From contig NZ_JAXKVW010000016.1 in NCBI RefSeq assembly GCF_036172515.1, forward strand, positions 1 through 61,398: a stretch of DNA of 61,398 bases. The letters are read 5' to 3'. Shown one piece after another: positions 17,109-25,376 of this stretch. The translations under genes and the position numbers were made by a program. The notes under the pieces were generated by a model. It worked only from the letters and a program-made list of their open reading frames with translations. It did no database searches and was not told where the DNA came from. This DNA is from Flexistipes sp. Lineage in GTDB: Bacteria > Chrysiogenota > Deferribacteres > Deferribacterales > Flexistipitaceae. The first letter of the stretch is position 1; every line of letters begins with the position of its first letter.

Positions 17109-18197
17109 ATGCCAACCGACTTATCAAACATAATGAGCAAAATCAAAAAGCACATTTTCAACAAATACCCCCGATATTTCAATAATCTCGACGAAGCCGA
17201 AATTTTGTATTTAGACAAAAAGATGGTGAATAACACTCTTTCCCAATTGGATATTACTTTGCCGGATTTGCTTGATTTTGAGCATAAAGAGCTTGTTGTG
17301 ATGCCACCTTCGGAAAATATGCTTTATCTTATGTATTCGCCCTCATATGAAGAAATGGATGAAGAGCACGGGCAGCAGTTTGAGCAAGACATGGAAAAAG
17401 AGCTTGAGCATTTTGCAAAAGATTTTAATCTGACTGAGGAAAAACGGGCAGATCTTAGAAACAACTTAATCAAAACAATAGGGCAGGGAACTTATTACTT
17501 GTATCACTTTAATCGTTCTTTAATGGAAAACCGGAAGTTGAAATTTAACACTTTTGAGTATTATCCTGCCACTGAGGAATTTAGGTATATCTTCGGTTCT
17601 GAGTTCAGTATTGTAGATTTGACTATAAAAGAGAACAAAATCAAACCTGAACTTGACATTAGAAAATTTGCATTCTCGAAATATGCTCTCGAAAACATAA
17701 TTAAAGATTCAAATGTAACCATATTTATTAAAAATAATGCAAAGAGTGGTGATCCTTTTTTCCCGGAAGGATATGTTGAAACTATTACCAATGATATGCC
17801 GGCTAAGTTGTTTGCAGAAATCCAGAGACATATGAAAGAGTCCACGCATGATCTATTTTTTCCCAATGCTATAATTAATACAAAAATATTTTTGAAAGTT
17901 GAGGAAACTCAAAAATTGACAGCAAAAGAGCATAACAGGCTTGAAAAAACAAAACACAAAAAGCCGTATCTTATGCCTCAGAGCATTAAACATATTATTG
18001 ATATAGATATGTTTAACAAGACGGTTATTGACAAAGCAAACAGGTTGAGTGGAACCGGCAGTCAAAAATCTCCCCATTACCGGCGTGGACATATCAGGCG
18101 ATTGCAATCCGGCAAGCTGACTTTTGTACGCCCTTCATTTGTCGGGGCAAAGAAAGAGTATAATATAGGAAAGAAAATATACAGGCTGAAAACCTGA
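17109..18197 (+). CDS. Uncharacterised 362-aa protein with RRGHIRR C-terminal motif
   Basis: ATG 17109 follows AAAGGA. The product is rich in charged residues, with no membrane segment. The last ~45 residues read HYRRGHIRRLQSGK followed by TFVRPSFVG and a basic end. A similar (H)RRGH-RR…R/KP..VG tail occurs in phage and plasmid hypothetical proteins, including some annotated as AcrVA2-like; that likeness is from memory and weak. The rest matches nothing I recognise. The gene stands alone between the DraG-like gene and an IS remnant. Confidence 0.6.
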   Translation: MPTDLSNIMSKIKKHIFNKYPRYFNNLDEAEILYLDKKMVNNTLSQLDITLPDLLDFEHKELVVMPPSENMLYLMYSPSYEEMDEEHGQQFEQDMEKELEHFAKDFNLTEEKRADLRNNLIKTIGQGTYYLYHFNRSLMENRKLKFNTFEYYPATEEFRYIFGSEFSIVDLTIKENKIKPELDIRKFAFSKYALENIIKDSNVTIFIKNNAKSGDPFFPEGYVETITNDMPAKLFAEIQRHMKESTHDLFFPNAIINTKIFLKVEETQKLTAKEHNRLEKTKHKKPYLMPQSIKHIIDIDMFNKTVIDKANRLSGTGSQKSPHYRRGHIRRLQSGKLTFVRPSFVGAKKEYNIGKKIYRLKT

Positions 18198-18221
18198 TTA
18201 ATTTTAGAAAATGTTCTGGTT

Positions 18222-18291
18222 TTCCTTACCGGAACGCTGGCTCAATTTGACCCGGAATACTCAGTAAAGAGAGCCATTTTTAAAATCTTTA
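18222..18291. mobile_element. IS21-like terminal repeat remnant
   Basis: TTACCGGAACGCTGGCTCAA followed by TTTGACCCGGAATACTC and GTAAAGAGAGCCATTTT recurs, rearranged, at 27478-27545. Repeated TTTACCGGA…TGGCTC units are typical of the multiple terminal repeats of IS21-family elements. No istA or istB gene remains at either site. Confidence 0.4.
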
Positions 18292-18299
18292 GTCAATAA

Positions 18300-18429
18300 G
18301 TATAACGTTTGCATAAGGGGCGACGAGATTGCGTGGCTATAAATTTTTAAAAACCAATGACTATAGTGCACAGTACAAAGCTTTGAAATACCACCGAGTT
18401 TTTGCCGTCCTTTGATGTGATTGTTAGAT
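18300..18429. other. Candidate long attC (integron recombination) site
   Basis: The segment begins GTATAACGTTTGCATAAGG and ends with CCTTTGATGTGATTGTTAGAT. The two ends are imperfect complements (TAAC…CAT…AAGG against CCTTT…ATG…GTTA), and the inner parts GGCGACGAG and a GTGGCTAT/ATACCAC pair continue the pairing. This is the architecture of a ~130-base attC, though the outer box GTATAAC is imperfect. Clear attC sites occur 8-13 kb downstream in the same window. Confidence 0.4.
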
Positions 18430-18606
18430 TAAAACTTCAGTCAAATTACTCTATAACACTTATCTGTTGAATTAAGCTCATATATCTTTTTAAAGGTTCG
18501 CATTTTGTAGATTCACCAATATCATTCATCTGCTGAAGGATGTGAGGTTAGCAATAAACCAAATGTCAAGAAAAGACTTGCCTCTTTGGTTCTAATGATT
18601 ATTTTT

Positions 18607-19353
18607 TCAAAACATTATATTTTTTTCTGTCCATTTTCCATTGTCAAAACTTGAAAATATAGCAGCATCCAGGAGACAAGGATAAATTTCTGCCTTATCG
18701 CAGAGTTTCTGGATTCCGTCTGACACAAAGTGATAGTAACCCTTATCTCCTAATGGAGAAGAACTTAATGTAACTGGAAATCCAAATTTGTTTAACCAAT
18801 TAGTAATTCTAGAGTCTATTGGAATTTCATATTTGGTTAATCCGAGAGTCTGAAGGAAATTTCTTGATTGTTTTGGTCCAAACCCTTTAAATTTTTCTGC
18901 CAAACTGTCGGCTACAATTCTTTCTTCTGTTTTTGAATCTTTTTCAATTAGAGAATTGAGTTTATTGATTATTGTCCACTTTTCTTTTTTAAGCCTGTCA
19001 AAATTTGAATCAAAATAAAAACTTATCCTGTTAATATACCTTTTTAGTCCATTGTTTTGCAGAATCTCTTTAATGTATTTTTTAGTATCATTAATATATT
19101 CAAGCTTGTTCATTGTTATTGGAAAAGGTTCTTTTTGGAGAAATTGTCCAACTATTGAATTCGGTCCAGATCGTTGTTGGGAAGTTAAAAGGCAAATTAT
19201 CATTGCCTTAATGATTTGGTCTTTGTTAATTACAATGTTTTGCTTTTCTATATTTCTTTTTCTTCTAACCTGAACAAATGGATTTTCATTTTTGGCCAGA
19301 AAATTTTTTACTGTTAGAATATCTGATTCTGTTATGTTCCATGATATGTCCAT
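18607..19353 (-). CDS. HhH-GPD DNA glycosylase, OGG1-like
   Basis: The 248-aa product starts at ATG 19353 behind GGAG. It contains CLLTSQQRSGPNS (~54-66), a helix-hairpin-helix FKGFGPKQSRNFLQTLG (155-171) and EIPIDSRI with D180. K161 in GFGPK lines up with the Schiff-base lysine of OGG1 and D180 with its catalytic aspartate; the 19-residue spacing matches OGG1 (K249/D268). This predicts a bifunctional 8-oxoguanine glycosylase/AP lyase. It lies alone on the minus strand between mobile-element debris. Confidence 0.8.
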   Translation of the reverse strand: MDISWNITESDILTVKNFLAKNENPFVQVRRKRNIEKQNIVINKDQIIKAMIICLLTSQQRSGPNSIVGQFLQKEPFPITMNKLEYINDTKKYIKEILQNNGLKRYINRISFYFDSNFDRLKKEKWTIINKLNSLIEKDSKTEERIVADSLAEKFKGFGPKQSRNFLQTLGLTKYEIPIDSRITNWLNKFGFPVTLSSSPLGDKGYYHFVSDGIQKLCDKAEIYPCLLDAAIFSSFDNGKWTEKNIMF

Positions 19354-19432
19354 GATCTATTCTCCTTTTGTTGATGTGCGTATATTATTTATTGTTTTGA
19401 CTGCGTATCCTTCCCCTTTAAGGAGACAGTTT

Positions 19433-19575
19433 TTAGTTAGAAAATTCTGTTTTTTTCGTCATATACTCAGCTGGTGTTAAATCGTCAATAGAATCATGTG
19501 GCCGTTTCTCGTTATAATCTATCATCCACCAGTAAGTCATTTCTCTTACTTCTTCAATATTGTTAAACAAATATA
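19433..19575 (-). pseudogene. 3' remnant of an IS3-family transposase (orfB)
   Basis: On the minus strand the frame reads EEVREMTYWWMIDYNEKRPH then DSIDDLTPAEY and ends TKKTEFSN-stop at 19433. YNEKRPH…L.G.TP.EY is the C-terminal signature of the IS3-family rve transposase. Only ~48 codons remain. The bases to its left (about 19400-19432) contain AAAAACTGTCTCCTTAAAGG on the minus strand, a plausible IS terminus. Confidence 0.75.
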
Positions 19576-19639
19576 AATATGATAATAAAATTTATAAAGA
19601 TAAAAAATCGATCAAGCAACTCAAAAAAAGTTGTGGCTA

Positions 19640-19828
19640 TCAATCAAACAAGATCCAGTCGTTTTTATATCCCTGAAGATTTTCATATATCATTTCAGCC
19701 GCTTCTGGCTGTGATACATCGTATCTTTTCATAACATATTTTATATCTGAAGATAAAATCTCAGTGTAATCTTCACCATGTTTTTGTTTATATATTTCCT
19801 TTAATAGATCTATCAAATAAATGTCCAC
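19640..19828 (-). CDS. Small acidic hypothetical protein
   Basis: A 62-codon frame from GTG 19828 encodes a helical protein with KHGEDYTEILSSDIKYVMKR and EAAEMIYENL. Composition looks coding, but no convincing ribosome binding site precedes the GTG. It is divergent from the repressor gene at 19905 with ~75 bases between them and could be regulated by it. I do not recognise the family. Confidence 0.45.
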   Translation of the reverse strand: MDIYLIDLLKEIYKQKHGEDYTEILSSDIKYVMKRYDVSQPEAAEMIYENLQGYKNDWILFD

Positions 19829-19869
19829 AATTTTTTATAAAGATTCTTAATCATTTTTATAAGTTTTTG

Positions 19870-19898
19870 TTGCACCCAATTAACCAATCGGTTATCAT
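19870..19898 (+). promoter_or_regulatory. Repressor promoter with operator between -35 and -10
   Basis: TTGCAC (19870-19875) and TATCAT (19893-19898) are separated by 17 bases. Between and partly over them lies the palindrome TAACC-AATC-GGTTA (19881-19894). Transcription would start close to A19905, the first base of the repressor ATG, so the message is probably leaderless. The palindrome is the obvious candidate operator for autorepression. Confidence 0.65.
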
Positions 19899-19904
19899 TA
19901 AAAC

Positions 19905-20645
19905 ATGATAAAATATGACAACCTACAAGACAAACTTAAGAAAGCTATGAAAAAAGCTGGACTAAGCGTCTCCAAACTCGCCGAAAAAGCTGGTATCCAT
20001 CAAGTGTCTCTTTCAAGAATACTCAACGGACATAGGAAGCTGAATAATCTGGATACGTTATATAAATTATCGAAAGCACTTGGTGTAAGCCTTGATTATT
20101 TTTTCACTAATTCTGATATTGCAGAAAATCCGGAAACATTTGCTGAAGATATGGGTATAGATATATTTTACGGAGATAAAAAAGAATTAAATGACAAATA
20201 CCCTGATCATATAAAAATACCTCTTGTCCGAAGCAAAGCTGCTGCAACTCCTGCAATTATCGAAATTTCTTCAGATGAAGTTGACGGATGGGTATGTATT
20301 AGTGCCGAGAATGTTCCGAAAAATATATCTGAGCGGTGTTTTGCATTTAGAGTTAAAGGCGATAGTATGGAGCCAATGTTAAGGGAAAATGATTTAGTAG
20401 CAGTACTCCCTTATAGTGAACCACCGGCATTGGATACAATAATCCCTTCAAATGTATACTTGGTAAAAATATCAGACGGTTTTGGCGGATATGGACTGAC
20501 ACTAAAGCATATTCACCAGATTGATGACAGGACAGTGGAGCTTGTGTCTGATAACAAAAAATATCCTAATAAGGAAATTGATATCTCAGAACCGGACAAT
20601 TTTCAGATCATGGGAAGGGTGATCTGGATGTGGCGGGAGATGTAA
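19905..20645 (+). CDS. CI/LexA-like repressor (XRE HTH plus S24 peptidase)
   Basis: The 246-aa product has an N-terminal XRE helix-turn-helix (~8-64, SKLAEKAGIHQVSLSRILNG), a linker with AAATPA (~112-117) where self-cleavage could occur, and a C-terminal S24 domain with the serine nucleophile S154 in GDSMEPML and K201 in LKHI. Such proteins are phage-type repressors or SOS-responsive regulators that self-cleave on RecA activation. There is no Shine-Dalgarno; the promoter places the start site at the ATG. No phage genes surround it, so it may control the neighbouring island genes or the divergent small gene. Confidence 0.85.
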   Translation: MIKYDNLQDKLKKAMKKAGLSVSKLAEKAGIHQVSLSRILNGHRKLNNLDTLYKLSKALGVSLDYFFTNSDIAENPETFAEDMGIDIFYGDKKELNDKYPDHIKIPLVRSKAAATPAIIEISSDEVDGWVCISAENVPKNISERCFAFRVKGDSMEPMLRENDLVAVLPYSEPPALDTIIPSNVYLVKISDGFGGYGLTLKHIHQIDDRTVELVSDNKKYPNKEIDISEPDNFQIMGRVIWMWREM

Positions 20646-20751
20646 GTCTTTAGTTTTACACTGTAGTTATTTAACATCTTTATATGCATAGAAAATCTAT
20701 GCATAAATAAAAAAACTTAACTTTTAGGTGCTAATTTATTGGGGTTTTAGA

Positions 20752-21072
20752 ATGCTTAAAAAATCCATATTTTTTATAGTAGGGTTATTTTTTCTTATGT
20801 CTTTCAATTCTTTTGCAAAAGATAATAAAACTCCTGAATATTACTGTGATGATAAGGAAACTATAATGGAATATGAAGCATTGATACAAAAGTATCCAAA
20901 TGATCCTAATGCCCACGCATTACATGCATTATGGCTTGGTTTGTGTATTAAGACCAATAGAGGAGATTTAACAATTCCTGAAGCAAACGCAATTTTTGAT
21001 GATATAAGAAGTAAAATTATTGGCGAAATGAAAGAGGAAAAAAAGAAAAAGGAAGAAAGTGAAAGCCTTTGA
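20752..21072 (+). CDS. Small secreted hypothetical protein
   Basis: ATG 20752 follows GGGG by nine bases and begins a clear signal peptide (MLKKSIFFIVGLFFLMSFNS then FA). An upstream in-frame start at 20728 would bury the signal peptide and is rejected. The mature ~85 residues have two cysteines and a highly charged Lys/Glu tail. No family is recognised. It starts a run of closely spaced co-directional genes (20752-24594, gaps of 24-30 bases). Confidence 0.6.
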   Translation: MLKKSIFFIVGLFFLMSFNSFAKDNKTPEYYCDDKETIMEYEALIQKYPNDPNAHALHALWLGLCIKTNRGDLTIPEANAIFDDIRSKIIGEMKEEKKKKEESESL

Positions 21073-21096
21073 TCAAAACAACAGACTTGGTGATAA

Positions 21097-22302
21097 ATGC
21101 TAAAAGAAATCTTTAATATTTTCTCATTTTACGATGAAATCCGCTGGAGTTCCTTAGGTAATTATAACCTTATTAATTTTTGCAATGAAAATCTTGATGA
21201 TGATACAAAACTGTTAACTCATTGGCTTTGTTATATCACAGACAGACAAACAAGTTTTCAAAGAATATGGGATGTTGGTGGCTTTGTTTTATCCGATTTA
21301 GTTGAGCAGATAAAGAAAACAAAATCTTTAGATGCTTTGAATCCAGAATCTGAGAATAGCTTTGTTTGTAAAAATGGTAATGAAGGATTTTCTTTTATAA
21401 GCAAATCCAAATCTAACGGAAATTCAGTTCTTCAAAATTATTACGGATATAAATCAGATAGCAGGGTAACATTTACATCTAGATATTATCCCTCAGACTA
21501 TTTTTCTATTATTTATACCTTTAGCATTCTTAAAAATTATGATTTTTCTTTCACGAAATTTATAATAGAACAATTTGAAAAACATAAGAATTCAGAAAAT
21601 TATATTAAAAGAATTTTATACTCATTATATTTAATTACTTATTTTGAAGTCGGTCAACCTAAAAAAAATGAAATGAGTGATTTTGATAGCAATATTAAAA
21701 AAGCAGAGTCCAGAGCTAATAAAGTATTTGATATATTATCTAATAATTTTGAAGAAAATTATATAAAATTTGCTAAAAAAGATATCTTTAATCAGAAAAG
21801 AGCATGGTGCAGCCTAAGAGATTTTTTGAAATCACCTGAGTTTAAGAAATATTTTACACAATCACTTGAAAACGAAGGTGTATCAGCCGCTGTAATTAAC
21901 AAACTAACATCTCTTGAATCATTGAGGCAATTAGAACTTCCTGGTGATGTTTGGAACAATAACCCTATATTCCGATCATGTATTTTGAAAAATACAGAAT
22001 ATGAAGAGTCAAAAAAGAGTCTTAATGTAATATTGAGAGATTATTTTGATAAAAATAAAAGCAAATTAGATGAAAGCTATCCTGAACAATTTGATGTGAG
22101 TTTTGATTTTGTACCAAGAATGTGCAATATGAAAAAATGCGATATGTGCCCTGTTAGAATAGTAAAAATGGGAGAATATAGGGATTTTTTTAAAACCTGT
22201 GCCCGGAATAAAGATTTATTCTGTACGGTAGCCTTAATAAATTGTGGTTATAACTATGATTGCAAGGGCGAGGTGTGTAACTTGTTAGAAGTATTACAAT
22301 AA
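21097..22302 (+). CDS. Uncharacterised 401-aa protein with Cys-rich C-terminus
   Basis: ATG 21097 follows a GGTGAT site. Most of the protein is helical and soluble. The last ~60 residues hold CNMKKCDMCPV, then TC, FC, NC, DC and VC, at least eight cysteines suited to an iron-sulfur or zinc cluster. I recognise no family. The adjacent SLOG and nuclease genes hint at nucleic-acid or nucleotide-related function, but this is context only. Confidence 0.6.
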   Translation: MLKEIFNIFSFYDEIRWSSLGNYNLINFCNENLDDDTKLLTHWLCYITDRQTSFQRIWDVGGFVLSDLVEQIKKTKSLDALNPESENSFVCKNGNEGFSFISKSKSNGNSVLQNYYGYKSDSRVTFTSRYYPSDYFSIIYTFSILKNYDFSFTKFIIEQFEKHKNSENYIKRILYSLYLITYFEVGQPKKNEMSDFDSNIKKAESRANKVFDILSNNFEENYIKFAKKDIFNQKRAWCSLRDFLKSPEFKKYFTQSLENEGVSAAVINKLTSLESLRQLELPGDVWNNNPIFRSCILKNTEYEESKKSLNVILRDYFDKNKSKLDESYPEQFDVSFDFVPRMCNMKKCDMCPVRIVKMGEYRDFFKTCARNKDLFCTVALINCGYNYDCKGEVCNLLEVLQ

Positions 22303-22328
22303 CTTAGTCACATCTCGGGAGTATACAA

Positions 22329-22787
22329 TTGCTTAAAATAGTTTCCGGCGGACAGTCAGGAGTAGATCGGGCAGCTCTTGATTTTGCAATTGAAAATAAT
22401 TTTGAATATGGTGGATATGTCCCAAAAGGCTTCAAATCAGAGGATGGTGGGCTTACAAAAGAAAAATATCGAAATATGATAGAAAGTAAAAGTTCTGATT
22501 ATAAAGTAAGAACTGAAGAAAATGTTATTAACTCTGATGGTACTTTGATTATTTACAAAAACCTATCCGGCGGGACAAAACTGACAGTAAAGTATGCTGA
22601 AAAACATAGAAAGCCTTACCTACTAATCAAAATGTCGGATGATATAAAAGAGAGTGCAAATAATATACGAAAGTTTGTGGACAAAAATAATATTGAAGTA
22701 TTAAATGTTGCTGGCAATAGGGGCTCAAAAGTTCCTGGCATATATGATTATACAAAAATATTGCTGGCAACTTCTTTGACAAAATAA
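22329..22787 (+). CDS. SLOG-fold protein (putative molybdenum-carrier family)
   Basis: The 152-aa product starts at TTG 22329 with GGGAG upstream. GGQSGVDRAALD at residues 7-18 is the nucleotide-binding loop of the family annotated as putative molybdenum carrier (PF12694), part of the LOG/SLOG Rossmann superfamily. SGGTK at ~90 fits the second phosphate loop. SLOG domains bind nucleotides or nucleotide second messengers and are frequent in conflict systems. The molybdenum role is not well founded; a nucleotide-sensing role is equally possible. Confidence 0.75.
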   Translation: MLKIVSGGQSGVDRAALDFAIENNFEYGGYVPKGFKSEDGGLTKEKYRNMIESKSSDYKVRTEENVINSDGTLIIYKNLSGGTKLTVKYAEKHRKPYLLIKMSDDIKESANNIRKFVDKNNIEVLNVAGNRGSKVPGIYDYTKILLATSLTK

Positions 22788-22814
22788 ACTAACATTAAGA
22801 AGTGGGGTCAAAAC

Positions 22815-23450
22815 ATGCGTATTTTTATAGTTACGGTTATTTTTTGTTTGCTATCGCTATCTGTATTTGCCGAGAATATTACGGGTAAAATAGTAGATGT
22901 TGCGGACGGGGACACAGCCACTTTGCTAACATCAAACAATACACAAATCCGTATTAGGCTAAACTGCATTGATGCCCCAGAAAAAAGCCAGGACTTCGGA
23001 CAAAGATCTAAGAGGTCATTAATAGATTTAATTGCAGGAGAATATGTTAGAGTACAAAAACATGACATTGATAGATATGGGCGTACCATTGGAACAATAT
23101 TCTTAAACGGAACTGACATTAACCTGACACAGGTCAAAAAAGGGCTTGCTTGGGTATATGATAGATATTGCAGAGATAGAACATACTATAGGGCAGAAAC
23201 TCTTGCCAGAGAAGGTCATATGGGCTTGTGGAGTCAGCCTAACCCAATAGAACCCTGGAATTACAGAAGAGGTGAACGAAAGCAAGGCAATAATAGTTTT
23301 TCTGATGACGGTACTTTCGAATGTGGTAAAAAGAGATATTGCAGTCAAATGAATTCATGCGAAGAAGTAATGTTTTATTTCAACAAATGTGGCTTAACAA
23401 GGTTAGACGGCAACAGTGACGGTGAACCTTGTGAAAGTATTTGCAGGTAA
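22815..23450 (+). CDS. Secreted thermonuclease (SNase) with Excalibur domain
   Basis: The 211-aa product begins with a signal peptide (MRIFIVTVIFCLLSLSVFA). Residues ~22-150 form a staphylococcal-nuclease domain with DGDT, IRLNCIDAPE and DRYGRTIG. The C-terminal ~45 residues (FECGKKRYCSQMNSCEEVMF, then DGNSDGEPCESIC) are an Excalibur calcium-binding module. It would be exported and degrade nucleic acid outside the cytoplasm. It is the fourth gene of the compact run starting at 20752; the following frame begins shortly after its stop. Confidence 0.88.
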   Translation: MRIFIVTVIFCLLSLSVFAENITGKIVDVADGDTATLLTSNNTQIRIRLNCIDAPEKSQDFGQRSKRSLIDLIAGEYVRVQKHDIDRYGRTIGTIFLNGTDINLTQVKKGLAWVYDRYCRDRTYYRAETLAREGHMGLWSQPNPIEPWNYRRGERKQGNNSFSDDGTFECGKKRYCSQMNSCEEVMFYFNKCGLTRLDGNSDGEPCESICR

Positions 23451-23479
23451 GTATAAGTTTTCAAATAGGACAAATTACA

Positions 23480-24594
23480 ATGACTGATTTAAAAGACATT
23501 AAGCCTAAATGGGTGTTAGTCAATGAAAACCTTTATGAAATATCAAAGTTTTCTCATCTGCCGCCCCAAAAGCGTCCTCATGCAATTTGTCCAGTTTGCA
23601 GACGACCAGTAATTTTAAAATTAGGTGAATATAATGCTCATCATTATGCTCATAGCTCCGAAGATATTTGTACAACAGCCATCCTGAAACAGCATTGCAC
23701 CTGAATGTAAAGTTTCACATTTACCATCAATTATTAAAAGCTCAAAAAATCTATATAGAAAAAAGATGTGACGGTTTCTGCAATGAAAGACCAAAACAAT
23801 TATTTTTAGAAGGGTGGGATGAAGTAAAAATTGAGTACCAAATAGGTTCTATCCGACCAGATATATCTTTGTTCAAAGAAAACAGTCTAATATGCGCAAT
23901 TGAGGTACTTGTGTCTCACGAAATGTCCAAAGAAAAGAAACAATACTTAATTAATCAGGAAATTCCCTGGATTGAAATTAAAGCAGAAGAAAACTTATAC
24001 ATCGGTAATGATACTTGGAATGATGAAAAGCCATTGCCTTTTTATAACTGTTACCCTGAACCTGAACATCGGATATGCGATAACTGTAAAAAATTAAGAT
24101 ATCAAAACGACGAGAATAGTAAAGAAATAGATAAAAAGGTTGAGCATAAGAAATATAATTGTACAAAAATACATGCTGCAAAAATGGTGGATTATTATTT
24201 TCCTTCAGGGAAAAAGTATAGAGAAGTATATTTTGTGAAGAAAAAACTCAGAAGGGGGGATTGGGTAAAAGTATGGATAGAAACAGAACGGAACAGAATA
24301 CTTGCAACAGAATATTCACCTATTACAAAAGATTCTATGAAAAAGCTTAGTAAAACTTTAGAAAAGAATATTAACAGTTTCAGAAGCAAAGGAGCAATAG
24401 TTGATAATTCTATGAAGTGGAGACTTTGGGAAAATGGCTCAAAGTTTGTTGCTCGTGATATAGATAGATTTCCTTTTCGTTATGGATGGGATTCTGAGCG
24501 AAAGGTTTGGGTAAAAAAGAGCGAAAGAACAAACAATTATTACATAGAAAAAAACGGTATAAAGTATTATGGTATTAATACAAGTAAACTATGA
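23480..24594 (+). pseudogene. CoiA-like nuclease gene with a frameshift
   Basis: ATG 23480 follows AGGA. The first frame encodes an N-terminal zinc ribbon (CPVCRRPV…HHYAH) and stops at 23704. The second frame, open from before 23668 to 24594, continues with PETALHLNVKFHIYHQLL, a PD-(D/E)XK-like RPDISLF…CAIEVLVSH core and a basic C-terminus. Zinc ribbon, HxxK-type helix and nuclease core in that order are the layout of CoiA-like proteins. One base is out of register near 23680-23686 (CAACAGCCATCCTG). This is either a real inactivating frameshift or a sequencing error; the intact tail argues it is recent. Confidence 0.65.
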
Positions 24595-24690
24595 GTTTAT
24601 TTAATAAGGAAATTGGCTTCTATAATAGTGGTTTAATTAACTATACTATATAGTGCCAATTATGGATAGAAAGTATTTATAGGTGACTAT

Positions 24691-25149
24691 ATGTGCGGAG
24701 GCATGGCTTTTTATGGTAAAAACAGTGAATTATTTAAAGTTTATTTCCCACAGCCTTATCCAAAAATAGAAGTTTTTACAAAAGACAATTCTAAGATTCA
24801 ATGCATCTGGGGCAGAAGAAGCGAGAAAGAATTTGAAGGCTCAGAAATACCTATAACCGGCTGGGCGAGAATCGAAGCTATAAAAGCCGGAAAATGGCAC
24901 AAATATAATCCTGAAAAAGTCTATATTTTACCGGAAAAATACATGGAAAAAGATAAATATGAAAAATCCCATTGGTTTGAGCCGCCGCCAGATAAGACAT
25001 TAGTAGGCTTATTAGTTGAGGCTAAAAAGCATCAAAAAGTTGTATATGTAGTAACCGTTCCTGCTCCTAAAAAGTACACACATATACATCACAGGTGGCC
25101 GATGTTGACTAAAACTTTTTTTCAGGATGTTATTTTTGAAGGTTGGTAG
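24691..25149 (+). CDS. Compact SRAP (YedK/HMCES-like) protein
   Basis: The 152-aa product starts MCGG, placing the catalytic Cys2 of SRAP proteins at the mature N-terminus. H133 in HIHHRWPML matches the IHDRRP active-site histidine of YedK, and E97 in HWFE fits the conserved glutamate. SRAP proteins crosslink to abasic sites in single-stranded DNA and protect them. Two oddities: the protein is ~70 residues shorter than YedK, and the usual N-A-R motif reads W-A-R (58-60). A ribosome binding site AGGTG precedes ATG 24691. Confidence 0.7.
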   Translation: MCGGMAFYGKNSELFKVYFPQPYPKIEVFTKDNSKIQCIWGRRSEKEFEGSEIPITGWARIEAIKAGKWHKYNPEKVYILPEKYMEKDKYEKSHWFEPPPDKTLVGLLVEAKKHQKVVYVVTVPAPKKYTHIHHRWPMLTKTFFQDVIFEGW

Positions 25150-25197
25150 CCTTGGCAAGAGGGCGGTTTTATCCACCCTCTCTGGAGATGCCAAGGC
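25149..25197. other. Long imperfect hairpin after the SRAP gene
   Basis: GCCTTGGCA (25149-25157) pairs with TGCCAAGGC (25189-25197), and AGAGGG pairs with CCCTCT inside, with a 7-base bulge on the 3' side. No T-run follows, so it is not a standard terminator. The bulged stem resembles attC geometry, but the TAAC/GTTA boxes are missing. Confidence 0.5.
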
Positions 25198-25201
25198 ACA
25201 A

Positions 25202-25305
25202 GCCACAATAGGCTACAGAGAATTATTTATAACTTATGGAAGGTTTGATTTCAAGAAAAAATCGGATAATTATCTTTTTGAAACATACTAAAAAACTATA
25301 GGCTC
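25202..25305. repeat. Direct-strand copy of the 15517-15622 block
   Basis: This block is the reverse complement of 15517-15622 apart from scattered mismatches. It can be read TIGYRELFITYGRFDFKKKS then DNYLFETY-stop, the end of an otherwise missing gene. The remaining bases up to the Pc-like promoter at 25377 are AT-rich and unrecognised. Confidence 0.75.
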
Positions 25306-25376
25306 GGAAAACAAGTTAAAAAAAACAGGCCTATATCAAATTTATCTATTATTTGATTAAACGTTTAACATTTGAT

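Noticed and set aside
25149-25197. Long hairpin after the SRAP gene as an attC site.
   Set aside because: The bulged stem is suggestive but both TAAC and GTTA boxes are absent, so it is listed only as a hairpin.
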